DNA of 64,000 bases from Ricinus communis (lineage: Eukaryota > Streptophyta > Magnoliopsida > Malpighiales > Euphorbiaceae): NCBI RefSeq assembly GCF_019578655.1, contig NC_063258.1, positions 7,175,283 to 7,239,282 on the forward strand. The letters are read 5' to 3'. Shown piece after piece: positions 24,634-36,794 of the stretch. The notes under the pieces were generated by a model. That model was not told the DNA's origin, searched no databases, and worked only from the letters and a program-made list of their open reading frames with translations. The stretch's first letter is position 1; each line of letters opens with the position of its first letter. A program made the position numbers and the translations under genes.

Positions 24634-27277
24634 ACGTGGATATTTAGCAATTGGAGAAAATAACCCCGTAATTTTGGTATATTTGTGAGTATGAGAAAAC
24701 AACCCTTTAAATGGGTTAATTTTATAATACGAGAAAACAACCCCGCAAAAGGAGTATGTTTGTGGACATAAGAAAATAACCCCGTAAAACGTGTATATTT
24801 ATGAATTTGAGAAAACAACCCCATAATAGTGCTAGTAATTTAGTATGAGAAAACGACCCCGTAAAAATGGTATATTTATCAATATAAGAAAATAACCCAA
24901 GAAATATGTATATTTATGAATCCGGAAAACAACCCCGTAAAAGTAGTATAATTGCGAGTCCAAGAAAAATTTCAGAATAGGTAATTTTTTAATATAAGAA
25001 AACAACCTTGTAGAAGGGATAAATTTTTAATATATGAAACAACCTCGTAATACGGGGATATTTATGAATAGGAAAAAATAACCCTGTAATTCTTGTATAT
25101 TTGTGAGTATGAGAAAGCAACCCCTTAAATGTATTAATTTTATAATATGAGAAAACAACCCCGTAAAAGGGCTATATTTACCCCGTAAAAGTGGTATATT
25201 TATTAATATAAGAAAATAACCCGTAAAACCGTGAAATTTATGAATCCGAGAAAATAATATCGTAAAAGTAGTCTAATTGCGAGTCTAAGAAAACAACCTC
25301 GTAGAAGGGGAAAAATTTTTAATATGAGAAATAACCCCGTAGGAGGGGTATATTTATAAATATTAGAAAAAATCCCGTAATACGGAGGTATTAATCAATC
25401 AAAGAAAATAACCTCGTAATTTTGGTATATTTGTGAGTATGAGAAAACAACCCCTTAAATGGTTTCATTTTATAATATGAGAAAACAACCCTTTAAAATG
25501 GGTATATTTGTCGATATAAGAAAATAACCTCGTAAAACGTGTATATTTATGAATTTCAGAAAACAATGCAATAATAGTGCTAGTAGTTTAATATGAGAGA
25601 ACGACCAGAAATGGTATATTTATCAATATAAGAAAATAATCCCATAAAATATGTAAATTTATGAATATGAGAAAATAATCGTGCGTAAAAGTAGTGTAAT
25701 TGAGAGTTTGAGAAAACAGCCTCGTAGAAGGGGAATTCTTTTAATATGGAAAAACAATATCATAAGAGGGGTATATTTATAAATATTAGAAAACAATCCC
25801 GTAATACGGGGATATTTATCAATCGGAGAAAATAACCCCATAATTTTGGTGTATTTATGAGTATGAGAAAACAACCCCTTAAATGAGTTAATTTTATAAT
25901 ATGAGAAAACAATCATGTAAAATAGGTATATTTGTCTATGTAAGAAAATAATCTCTTAAAATGGGTATATTTATGAATATGAGAGAATAACCCCATAAGA
26001 GTAGTAATCATGTAGTCCGACAAAACAAATTTCATAAAAGGGGTGAATTATTAAGATGAGAAAACAACCCCATAATACGGGGATATTTATCAATCGTAGA
26101 AAATAATCCCGTAATTTTTGGTCTATTTGTGAGTATGAGAAAACAACCCCTTAAATAGGTTAATTTTATAATATGAGAAAATAATCTCATAAAAGGGGTA
26201 AATTTATTGATATAGGAAAAAATAACCCCGTAAAATGTCTATATTTATAGGTCTGAGAAAACAACCCCGTAAAAGTACTGTAATTGCGAGTCTGAGAAAA
26301 CAGCCTCGTAGAAGAGATAAATTTTTTAATATGAGAAAACAACCCCGTAAGAGGGGTATATTTATAAATATTAGAAAGCAACCCCGTATTATGGGGATAT
26401 TTAGCAATCGGAGAGAATAACCCCATAATTTTAGTATATTTGTGAGTATGAGAAAACAACCCCTTAAATGGGTTAATTTTATAATATGAGAAAACAACCC
26501 CGCTAAAGGGGTATGTTTGTGGATATAAGAAAATAATCCCGTAAAACGTGTATATTTATGAATTTGAGAAAACAACCCCATAATAATGCTAGTAATTTAA
26601 TATGAGAAAACGACCCCGTAAAAATGGTACATTTATCAATATAAGAAAATAACCTCGTAAAATATTTATATTTATGAATCTGAGAAAACAACCTCGTAAA
26701 AGTAGTGTAATTGCGAGTCCAAGAAAACAGCCTCGTAGAACAAGTAAATTTTTTAATATGAAAAACAACCTTGTAGAAGGGATAAATTTTTTAATATGTA
26801 AAACAACCCCGTAATACGGGAATATTTATGAATTGGAGAAAATAACCCCGTAATTCTTGTATATTTGTGAGTATGAGAAAGCAACCCCTTAAATATATTA
26901 ATTTTATAATATGAGAAAACAACCCTGTAAAAGGGGATATTTGTCGATATAAGAAAATAACCCCATAATACGTGTATATTTATGAATTTGAGAAAATAAC
27001 CCCGTAATAGTGCTAATAATTTAATATAAGAAAATGACCCTGTAAAAGTGGTATATATTTATCAATATAAGAAAATAACCCCGTAAAATATTTATATTTA
27101 TGAATTTTTAATAACAACCCCATAAAAGTTGTATAGTTGCGAATCTAAAAAAACAGCCTCGTAGAACGGGTAAATTTTTTAATATGAGAAAACAACCCTG
27201 TAAGAGAAGTATATTTATAAATATTAAAAAAGAACACCGTAATACAGGGCTATTAATCAATCGGAAAAGATAACCCC
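24634..27277 (-). repeat. Satellite array, segment 5 (- orientation)
   Basis: The array resumes in the same unit interrupted by the solo LTR and keeps the type order of segment 4, including the marker near 26249 (AGGTCTGAGA). If the LTR is removed, that marker is about 1.75 kb from the previous one, so this 2.47-kb unit is shortened. The segment ends at AACCCC just before a family 1 LTR. Confidence 0.91.
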
Positions 27278-27858
27278 TGGCACGACCCGATCTGTGGGCC
27301 CGTGACCGGCATTAGCGAATGGGTAGACTCAAGGCCACCAAATCCTGTAGTAAGCCTAACCATTCTCTAACTCAAACCAAATGCAATCCGGACTATGTCC
27401 ATTGGCACTTTCCACAATTAACCTTAAATCATTACGCATTATGTATTAACTTTGGTCTGCCAGCATGATTAGGCACGACCTAAATTTACAAGCCATTACA
27501 AAATGATAAATCTGAAATTTCTACTACGGAGATTCTAGAAATTTTAATGGTCAACATACCATTAAAATCAGTTACATTTAACCCGAAGATGAAAGAATCG
27601 GGCTGCTAAATGAAAGGAACTGTAGAAAAACTAACAACACCTGAAAAATAGTGAAATTGAGACCGCCGGCCCCGAGAGTGAGTTAAAATCATATATCAAA
27701 AAACGAATACAATTATTTTAATGAAGTCTTTGTTTAATTAAAATAAAATACTAAGTCATGCAAAAACTCGTGTCATGTCATGCTTCTATAAAATAAATTT
27801 TACATACTATAGGATGCTGTACCTCAAGAGAACCCTAACCCCATTACTAAATAAGTTT
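27278..27858 (-). mobile_element. Family 1 LTR copy A, first part (interrupted and later truncated)
   Basis: It starts TGGCACGACCC, a near match to the family 1 end TGTCACGACC, and follows the first 580 bp of the LTR up to AACCCCATTACTAAATAAG. There copy B is inserted. The sequence then continues at 30649 with TTAGTCTTTCGTCTCTC, which is what follows in uninterrupted copies (compare about 35145-35165). Confidence 0.78.
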
Positions 27859-30648
27859 TACCACGACCCCATCTCATGGGCCCGTGACCGACACTAGGGA
27901 ATGGGTAGGCGTAATGCCACCGAATCCCGTAGTAAGCCCCGACAATAACCGACTTAAACAAATTCATCTCAATTAATGTTATTAATGCCACAATTTATCG
28001 GAAATATTAAATTTTACACTATTAATTCGATCCGCGTAAGAATTTGGCTAGACCCAAACTCGTAAAATTTACAACCGATACATCTACTATTACTACTGCG
28101 GAGAATCTAAGATTTTACAAATTAACATACCAAAACAAATACACCACCCGATGATGAAGGAGTCGGGTTACTAAATAAGAGTCGCGAGAAGACTAACAGT
28201 CACATATCTGAAAAACAATAAAATTGAGACTGTTAGTCTCGAGAGTGAATTAAAATCATATATCTAAAAACAGTTGCAAACACTTTAATAGTACATTTAT
28301 TTAATTTGAAATAATTACTAAGTCATGCAAAAACAAACGTGTCATGTCATGCGTAAACAAAATAATTTTCACACACTACGGGACAGAGTACTATAATAGA
28401 ACCCTAATCCCAACACAAACATCTCGATCACTCTCCATATTGACATCTGGGCTAATCTCAACTCTAACATCCCGACTAATCTCATTCCAATAGGACTAGC
28501 GCCTAGAGAGCAAAGCTTGATCAGGGTCCTTAACTCTAGTCCGGTCACTTAATATTCATTATCTGCCTTAGCCTTTCGGCTCTCTTATTCCAATAAGACT
28601 GGCGCCTAGAGAGCAAAGCTCGACCAGGGACCTTACCTCCAATCTGGTCACTTAGATTTCCAAATAAGCCGGCTCCCAAAGAGCAATGCTCAACCAGGGA
28701 CCCTTACTCCGGCAACCACACTCTACTAAGCCCATAGAGAGATGCTTGACTAGGGAAAATCCTAAATCTTTACTTTTCAAATTTACCTATTTACCATTTT
28801 CCATCACTCTCGGACCTATATCGGTACACTCATCAACCTAATGTGTTCTACTGCAGTCCCATCCCGTGTCAACACAAAATCAATAAAAATTGTAATGCGG
28901 AAAATGAAGCATGCATAAATAGTACATAACCAATTAGTCAAAATTTTAATCATTAAATCATATATATCAATATATAAAATATTTGCATGACACACGTAAG
29001 CAGATATATGACTTTAACTCACAGCTTTGGCGACCTCCTAGCTCTGCTCCGGTGCCTTGGTCGGAGCGAGCCGAATAGACAGATTATCTAATCACGGAAA
29101 ATAATTTATCAATAATGCTGAACAATTTACAATTGACCCTAGGTCTAGATTCCTAGGACTGACTGTCTAAGTATCTTGACTCGGGTAAATTCTACCGAAA
29201 ATTTGGCAGAACCTCCCCTAAAACACGGACATTTATCCCCCGTAAAACGGGTCCAGGACCTGCCAGAAAAACACTATAAATATCCAGCAATTTAACACAA
29301 TGGGAGTCGGGTCCCCAAGACTTCACTAATTTTCCGACTCCGCCACACATCACAAAACACAACCAAGGTAGGTAGTTCGACAATAAATATTTTAACACAC
29401 AATATTTTCTAATATTCAACACAATTCAGTAAACATATAACTTTATCAAGAAATTCTAAAATCAATGAGTCAGAGAATTATCGAGACGCTTGATCACTCA
29501 GTCGACTCGCCTCCAACCGCCGGAGTCTGATCGACGATCCGAACACACCATCAGACTCGAAACGACGCACTGATGACGATCCCGCTTCCGATTTTCTGAT
29601 CTGACCCCCTATCATCCGAAGAGACTTGCAGACGATCTCAACCGTCAATTTGCAAACGAAGTTTGAATCACCACGAAACCGGTGCCATTGTGAAGCTTGA
29701 GCTGAGGGGTGTCGGGATACGTCCTCCGATCGTCCATCCACCGCCGGAGCTCACTGGAAAAGCTGAAAAATGCCGCTGCCATCACCTTGCCGGAACTCCC
29801 TCCTCCGGCCACCAAAGTCGATGCCGCCACCGCTAAAAGGAAGCCCTCAACTCACTAGTCAAAACAAGAGCGACCTTGCCGCCAAAGGAGGTCGGAATCG
29901 GCCGGAATGGCGCCGACAGCCACAACGTTTCTTTTTCTTTTTTTTTGCTGCTGCCTCTGCCGCTGGGCTCGCCGGCGTCGGCCCTTCCTCCAGCCGTCGC
30001 CACCGCGCCTCAAGCGGCCTCTTTCTCCGGCTGCCATGGACAGCAGTGAACCTCCTTCTTCTTCTTCCCGATTCTCCTTCTCTCCCCCGATTCTTCTCTT
30101 TCTTTTCTTCTTTCTAGCCCCTGAACTTTTCTTTCTTACCTTTTGGTCCCTCAACTTTTTAAATTACGACAATTTTACCCTGTAAAATTTCCAATTAACC
30201 CCTAAACTTTTCTTTAGCCTTTCAATTAAGCCCCTGACTATTTAATTTGGGCCAAATTAGAATTATTAGAAGTACATAATTACATATATACCCCTAGCCG
30301 ACATATTTATTTACAAAAATACCAAACTTACAAATTTTCATTAAACCCCCATAATAATAAAATTTTAGTTTTAATCCTCATCCCAAAATAAATTTTTAAT
30401 TTAGTCCTAACACGCAATTAATTTAAATAACCAATTTGCTAAATATTTTCCAACCTAAAATTTAATACCACTAGCTAATTAAAATACCAATTTCTCCAAA
30501 ATTCTTTTATAAAAACACCCTTTACAAATTCTTCCATTAATCATTCCAAATTAAACCAAATAAAAATAAAGTGAAATTAATTTAAATAAAAACCCATTTA
30601 TTAATTATTATTAATAAAATCAGTATAAAAAAATTTTCGGGTATTACA
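27859..30648 (-). mobile_element. Family 1 LTR copy B, nested inside copy A (about 2.8 kb)
   Basis: The left end is degenerate (TACCACGACCCC against TGTCACGACC) and the right end is GGGTATTACA. There is no internal region, so it is a solo LTR that inserted into copy A in the same orientation. The flanks, AAGTTT on the left and TTAGT on the right, allow an imperfect duplication of about 5 bp. It contains the subrepeats with GAGC palindromes (about 28495-28760), the CpG-rich block (about 29480-30110), a polypyrimidine stretch at about 30050-30115 and the AATTTGGGCC line at about 30245, in the same order as copy 1. Confidence 0.8.
28495..28760. repeat. LTR subrepeats with palindromes, copy B
   Basis: Four diverged copies of the block GAGAGCAAAGCT...GACCAGGG occur in about 265 bp. 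Palindromic cores are GAGCAAAGCTT, GAGCAAAGCTC, GAGCAATGCTC and a decayed GAGATGCTT. The spacing is about 75 to 110 bp. Confidence 0.65.
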
Positions 30649-31462
30649 TTAGTCTTTCGTCTCTCCTATTCCAATAAAACTGGCTCCCAGAGGGCGAAGC
30701 TCGACTAGGGTCCTTAAATCCAATCTGGTCACTTAAATTTCCAACAAAGCCGACGCCCAGAGAGCAATGCTCTACCAAGGACCTTTACTCCGGCAAACTC
30801 GCTCTACTCAGCCCAGAGAGTTAAACTCAACTAGGGCAAGTCCTAAATTTACCATTTTCTATTTGTCTCAGATTCATACCAGTGCGCATGCGGTCCTGAT
30901 GCAACCCATCAGGTGGCATGTTCTACTGCCGTCTCATCCCGAGTCAACATGCATTACAATAGCATTGATGCAGAAAATGATACATATATGAATAGTAATT
31001 AAATAAATAATTAAAATATAAATCATTTAATTAGAACTATTATGTAAAATCTTAGCATGACACATGTAAACAGATATATGATTTTAACTCACAGTTCTGA
31101 CGACCTCCTAGCCCTACTCCGATACCTCGGGTGGAGCGAGCCGAACTGACAGATTTATCTAATCACGGGAACAATTCAATCAAAAAAAGTAAAACATTTG
31201 ATAAATAACCTTAGGCCTACACTCCTAGAATTTATTATCTAAGAATTTCGATCCGGGTAAATTCTACCAAAAATTCGGTAGAACCTCCCCTAAATACGAA
31301 CATCTACCTTCGTATAATGGGTCCAGGACCTCCCAGAAAATACTTTAAATTCCCAATAATTTATTTAACAGGAGTCGGGCCATCAAGATTTTATTATTTT
31401 TTCCGACTCCGCCACACATCATAAATCACGATATTAGCAGACGGTTCGACAATTATTATTTT
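30649..31462 (-). mobile_element. Family 1 LTR copy A, second part, 3' truncated
   Basis: This continues copy A after the nested insertion, through the palindrome subrepeats (30665-30840) and the TTAACTCACAG line, down to GACGGTTCGACAATTATTA. Satellite units then follow directly. About 1.1 kb present in copy 1 and copy B is missing, including the CpG-rich block and the LTR end. A deletion that also removed some satellite is the simplest explanation. Confidence 0.75.
30665..30840. repeat. LTR subrepeats with palindromes, copy A
   Basis: Three blocks are present. The second has GAGCAATGCTC at 30762-30772. The third has GAGTTAAACTC at 30818-30828, in which both arms changed (GAGC to GAGT and GCTC to ACTC), so that pairing of the arms is kept. 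Confidence 0.65.
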
Positions 31463-34400
31463 ATAATATGAGAAAACAACCCAATAAAAGAGGCATATTT
31501 GTCAATATAAAAATATAATCACGTAAAACATGTATATTTATGAATTTCAGAAAATGACCTCGTAAAAATGGTATACTTATCAATATAAGAAAATAACCCT
31601 ATAAAATGTATATATTTATGAATTTGAGAAAATAATCCCGTAAAACATGTATATTTATGAATATGAGAAAACAATCTTATAATAGTACAAATAATTTAAT
31701 ATGAGAAAACAACCCCGTAAAAGTGGTATATTTGTCAATATAAAAAAATAATCTCGTAAAACGTGTGTATTTATGAATTTGAGAAAACAATACCATAATA
31801 GTTCTAATATGTAGTATGAGAAAATGATCCCATAAAAGTGGTATATTTATCAATATAAGAAAATAACTCCTTAAAACATGTATATTTATGAATCTGAGAA
31901 AACAACCCCGTAAAAGTAGTGTAATTAGGAGTCTAAGAAAACAACCTCGTAGAACGGGTAGATTTTTTAATATGAGAAAACAACCCCGTAAGAGGGGTAT
32001 ATTTATAAATATTAGAAAATAACCCCGTATTACGAGATATTTATCAATCAAAGAAAATAACTTCGTAAGTTTTATACATTTGTGAGTATGAGAAAACAAC
32101 CCCTTAAATAGGTTAATTTTATAATGTGGGAAAATAACCCCGTAAAAAGGGTATATTTGTCGATATAAGAAAATAATTACATAAAATGTGTATAAGTATG
32201 AATTTGAGAAAACAACCCCATAATAATGGTAAAAATTTAATATGAAAAAACGATCCCGTAAAAGTGGTATATTTATCAATATAAGAAAATAACCCTGTAA
32301 AATATATTTATGAATATGAGAAAATAGTCGCGTAAAAGTTGTGTAATTGCGAGTCTGAGAAAACAGCCTTGTAGAAGGGGTGAATTTTTTAATATGAGAA
32401 AACCACCCCTTAAATGAGTTAATTTTATAATATGAGAAAACAACCCTCGTAAAAGGAGTATATTTATCAATTTAAGAAAATAACCTCATAAAACGTGTAT
32501 ATTTATGAATTTGAGGAAACAACCCCAAAAAAGTGCTAATAGACTACCCCGTAAAAGTGGTATATTTATCAATATGTGAAAATAACCCCATAGAATGTGT
32601 ATGTTTATGAATATGAGAAGATAACCCTATAAAAGTAGTGTAATTGTGAGTCTGAGAAAACAGTCTTGTAGAATGGGTAAATCTTTTAATATGAGAAAAC
32701 AACCCCGTAAGAGGGGTATATTTATAAATATTTGAAAAAAACCTTGTAATACGTGGATATTTATCAATCAGAGAAAATAACCCCATAGTTTTGGTATATT
32801 TGTGAGTTTGAGAAAACAACCCCGTAAAACGGGTAAATTTGTCATAATAAGAAACTAACCCCGTAAACCGTGTATATTTATGAATTTGAGAAAACAACCC
32901 TATAATAGTGCTAATAATTTAATATGAGAAAATGACCCCGTAAAAGTTGTATATTTATCAATATAAGAAAATAACCCCGTAAAATGTGTATATTTATGAA
33001 TATGAGAAAAGAATCCCGTAAAAGTAGTTTAATTGTGAGTCTGAATATATAGACTCGTAGAAGGGGTAAATTTTTTAATATGTGAAAACAACCCCCTAAT
33101 ACAGGGATATTTATGAATCTGAGGAAATAACCCCGTAATTGTGGTATATTTGTGAGTATGAGAAAATAACCCTATAAATTGGTTAATTTTATAATATGAG
33201 AAAACACCCCCTTAAAAAGGGTATATTTGTCGATTTAAGAAAATAACCCTGTAAAACGTGTATATGTATGAATTTTCAAAACAACTCCATAATAGTGCTA
33301 ATAATTTAATCTGAGAATATGACCACGTAAAGGTGGTATATTTGTGAATATAAAAAATCTCATAAAACGTGTATATTTATGAATCTGAAAAAATAACCCC
33401 GTGAAAGTAGTGTAATTACGAGTCTGAGAAAACAGCCTCGTAGAAGAGGTAAATTTTTTAATATTAGAAAACAACCTCGTAGAAGGGGCAAGTCTTTTAA
33501 TATGAGAAAACAACCCCGTAATACAGGGGTATTAACAAATCTGAGGAAATAACCCCATAATTATGGTATATTTGTGAGTATGAGAAAATAACCCCTTAAA
33601 TGGGTTAATTTTATAATATGAGAAAACAATCTCGTAAAAGGGGTATATTTGTCAATATAGAAAAATAACCCCATAAAAGTGGTATATTTATGAATTTGAG
33701 AAGACAACCTCATAAAACATGTATATTTATGAATATGAGGAAATAACCCCGTAAAAGCAGTGTCATTGCAAGTTTGAGAAAACAGCCTTGTAGAAGGGGT
33801 AAGTTTTTTAATATGAGAAAACAACCCCGTAATACGGGAATATTTATCAATCGGAGAAAATAACTCTGTAATTTTGGTATATTTGTGAGTATGAGAAAAC
33901 AACCCCTTAAATGGATTAATTTTATTATATGAAAAAATAAGCCAGTAAAAGGGGTATATTTGTCCATATAAGAAAATAACCCTGTAAAACGTGTATATTT
34001 ATAAATTTGAGAAATCAACTTTAGAATAGTGCTAATAATTTAATATGAGAAAATGACCCAGTAAAAGCGGTATATTTCTCAATATAAGAAAATAACTCTG
34101 TAAAACGGGTATATTTATAAATATTAGAAAACAACCCCGTAATACAGGGATATCTATCAATCAGGGAAAATAACCTCGTAATTGTGGTATATTTATGAGT
34201 ATGAGAAAACAACCCCTTAAATGGGTTAATTTTATAATATGAGAAAACTACATCGTAAAAGGGTTATATTTGTTAATATAAAAAATAATCCCGTAAAACG
34301 TGTATATTATGAATTTGAAAAAACAACCTCATATAGTGCTAATAATTTAATATGAGAAAACAACCCCTTAAAAATGGTATATTTTCAATAAAAGAAAATA

Positions 34401-34580
34401 ACCCCGTAAAACGTGTATATTCATGAATCTGAGAAAATAACCTCGTAAAAGTAGTGTAATTGCGAGTCTGAGAAAACAGCCTCATAGAATGGGTAAACTT
34501 TTTAATATGTGAAAATAAACCCATAATACGGAGATATTTGTCAACCGAAGAATATAAACTCGTAATCCTGGTATATTTGT
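31463..34580 (-). repeat. Satellite array, segment 6 (- orientation)
   Basis: The array resumes within the TTTATAATATGAG unit. Units follow the 310 to 430-bp order; the 2.47-kb period of segment 4 is not evident here. The - strand can be read for up to about 200 codons without a stop (31677-32279), a consequence of the 13-codon unit. Confidence 0.91.
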
Positions 34581-35159
34581 TGTCACGACCCATTATGTGG
34601 ACCCGTGACCGGCACTAGGGAATGGGTAGGCTTAAGGCCACCAAAACCCGTAGTAAGCCTTACCGACCCAAAATCCAGATAAACAGTAAACAAATATAAT
34701 TAATCATGACTGACATTCATAAATTATTCTATCAAGTTTTTATAATATCGCACGTCCAACATGGACTAGAATAATCACGACAATTTTAAAGTTCTCTACT
34801 GCGGAAAATCTAGAGTAAATAATAACAAAAGTATAGTATTACAAGATGATTACAAAAGTCCGAGGAAGAAGAAGTCAGACTGTCAAAGATGCAGAATGGC
34901 GAAGCACTTTAACTGTCACCTGAAAAAAAATATAAAACTGAGACTGTCAGTCTCGGGAGTGAGTTAAAATCAATAATCTTGTGACTATTGCAGTCTTCAC
35001 AAAGAAATAATAATTATTACAACCAGTGTAACAAATCATGTACATAAAATGCGAATCATATTATAATCATACCATAATTTTAAAAAATAAAATAGATCTT
35101 TATATTTGCAGGACGAGTGGCTCAGTAGAACCCGAACCCCAATTACTAGTAGCCTTTCG

Positions 35160-35335
35160 TCTCTCTTAATCAAACAGGTCTAGCGCCCAGAGAGCAAGCT
35201 CGATCAGGGTCCTTACCTCCAACCTGAACACTTGAATTCCAACTAAGCCGGTGCCCAGAGAGCGTTGCTCGATCAGGGACCTTAACTCCGGCAATCAACT
35301 GAACTCAGCCCAGAGAGCAATGCTCGATTAGGGCA
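35160..35335. repeat. LTR subrepeats with palindromes, copy C
   Basis: Three blocks are present, with GAGCAAGCTC at 35192-35201, GAGCGTTGCTC at 35260-35270 and GAGCAATGCTC at 35315-35325. The arms GAGC and GCTC are constant while the spacer differs in each. Confidence 0.7.
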
Positions 35336-36619
35336 AACAAATCCATAATAACCTTGTTACCTGTCTTTGATCATTACTGGTGCGCACGCGGTCCTGATGC
35401 AACCCATCAAGTGGCATGTCCTATTAAAGCCTCATCCCAAATCACATTCAACAAATATTATAATAATCATGGTCTAGCAAAATTATTAAACACATATCGA
35501 AATAAAGAATTTGAATTTAGAAGAAGCATGCAATTTATGTGGAAAAAATAATAATAACAATTGTGTGAATATAACATTAACTATCAAAATAGTGATATCC
35601 TATAACGAGTAACAATATTAAAATTAATCTCAGTAAATAATAATTAAATGAAATTATTTATATTGCGATACTAATAATCATATTAAATATGAATTTTAAG
35701 GTAGCATATCAAATTAGGCTTGGCAATAGTGTAGAGATTATGTGACTTTAACTCACAGATTTAACGCGTTCCGCAGTCCGCTCCTACGCCTCGGGTGGAG
35801 CTGGTGAGAAGGCTAGATTACCTAGTCACGAAAAATACTCAATTAAGAGACATTCTTAAATTTTTCCTAAGTTAGACTCCTAGAACGGACTGCCTAAAAC
35901 TAAATTAGACTCGAGGGATCTACCGAAATTTAGCAGAACCTCCCCTAATTTACGGACATTTACCCCCCATAAAACGGGTACAGGACCTGCCAAAAACATA
36001 TCAAACAAGCTGGAATTTAATAACAGGAGTCGGGCCACAAGAACTGTATTAATATTTTCCCAACTCCACAACACCACAACATAAACAATTTAATTGATTT
36101 ATTTTTAAACTACCCATCACAAGCAATTAATAGCCACAATAACTTTCTAATATTATAACATAATTTTCAGACTCTAAAATAGAATTATACCGAGTTGAAA
36201 TTGAAATATTTCACGCGTCCGGAAAACACCAGGGTCCGGAAGCCGGTCCTGCCAATGGTGTCAAAATTCGAATCCAGAAGCGCCTACGCGAAGCTCGAGT
36301 TGTAGGGAGTCTGAAAGTACAAGAGTTTTGGCTGGAAGGTGGCCAGAAGGCGGCGGATTGGGGCTGAAAAGTTGCTGCTCAAGCGACACTTCCCAAGGCT
36401 GCCGTCGAGGATTTTCTGGCGAAGGAGGGCTGTTTCTGGGTTTTCGAGGGTGAGGAACTCGTTTCCGGCATTGGATCGCCGAATACACGTTGGCAAGATG
36501 TCGAACGACGATGATAGCCCCTACTTTCAGTCGATGTCGGCGGCAGCGAAAAGGAAAGGAGCTAGCGACAGCGGCAGCAGTTTGGCGGTGCGCAGGCAAC
36601 GAGGAAAGTGAGGCAACCG

Positions 36620-36730
36620 GTGGAAAGAAGGGAGAAGGGAAGAAGGAGAGGGAGGAAGGAAAAAGAGAAGGGAGAGGGGAAAAGACAGGAGGGAAGAGAG
36701 GGAGAGGGGAGGGTAAGAAAAGGAGGGGTT
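36620..36730 (+). repeat. Purine-rich tract in LTR copy C
   Basis: About 110 bases are almost entirely A and G, built from GGGAGA, GGAAGAAGG and similar short units with very few pyrimidines. Such a tract can form triplex DNA in principle. It could also be decayed microsatellite. Confidence 0.7.
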
Positions 36731-36750
36731 ATATATGTATATATAAATAC

Positions 36751-36770
36751 TATTATTATTATTATTATTT
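36751..36770. repeat. (TAT)n microsatellite
   Basis: A trinucleotide TAT run of about 20 bp lies 24 bp before the LTR end. Confidence 0.85.
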
Positions 36771-36794
36771 CAAAATAAAATATTGGATATTACA

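Larger units (their letters stand above)
34581..36794 (-). mobile_element. Family 1 LTR copy C (2.2 kb variant with a different second half)
   Basis: It begins TGTCACGACCC and ends GGATATTACA. It is bordered by TTTGT and TTTAT, a 5-bp duplication with one mismatch inside a satellite unit that normally reads ATATTTGTGAG. The first 1.5 kb match copies 1, A and B closely, including three palindrome subrepeats. From about 36200 the sequence differs. It has its own GC-rich stretch (36220-36600), then a purine-rich tract (36620-36730) where the other copies have a pyrimidine-rich one, then (TAT)n and the end. The AATTTGGGCC line and the AT-rich tail of the other copies are missing. It is a solo LTR of a sister subfamily, or a recombinant. 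Confidence 0.78.

Noticed and set aside
29770..30185. Overlapping frames of about 90 to 115 codons on both strands in LTR copy B
   Set aside because: They follow the low-complexity pyrimidine-rich tract and the GC-rich block, give Phe, Ser, Pro or Arg runs, and are not conserved in frame in the other LTR copies.
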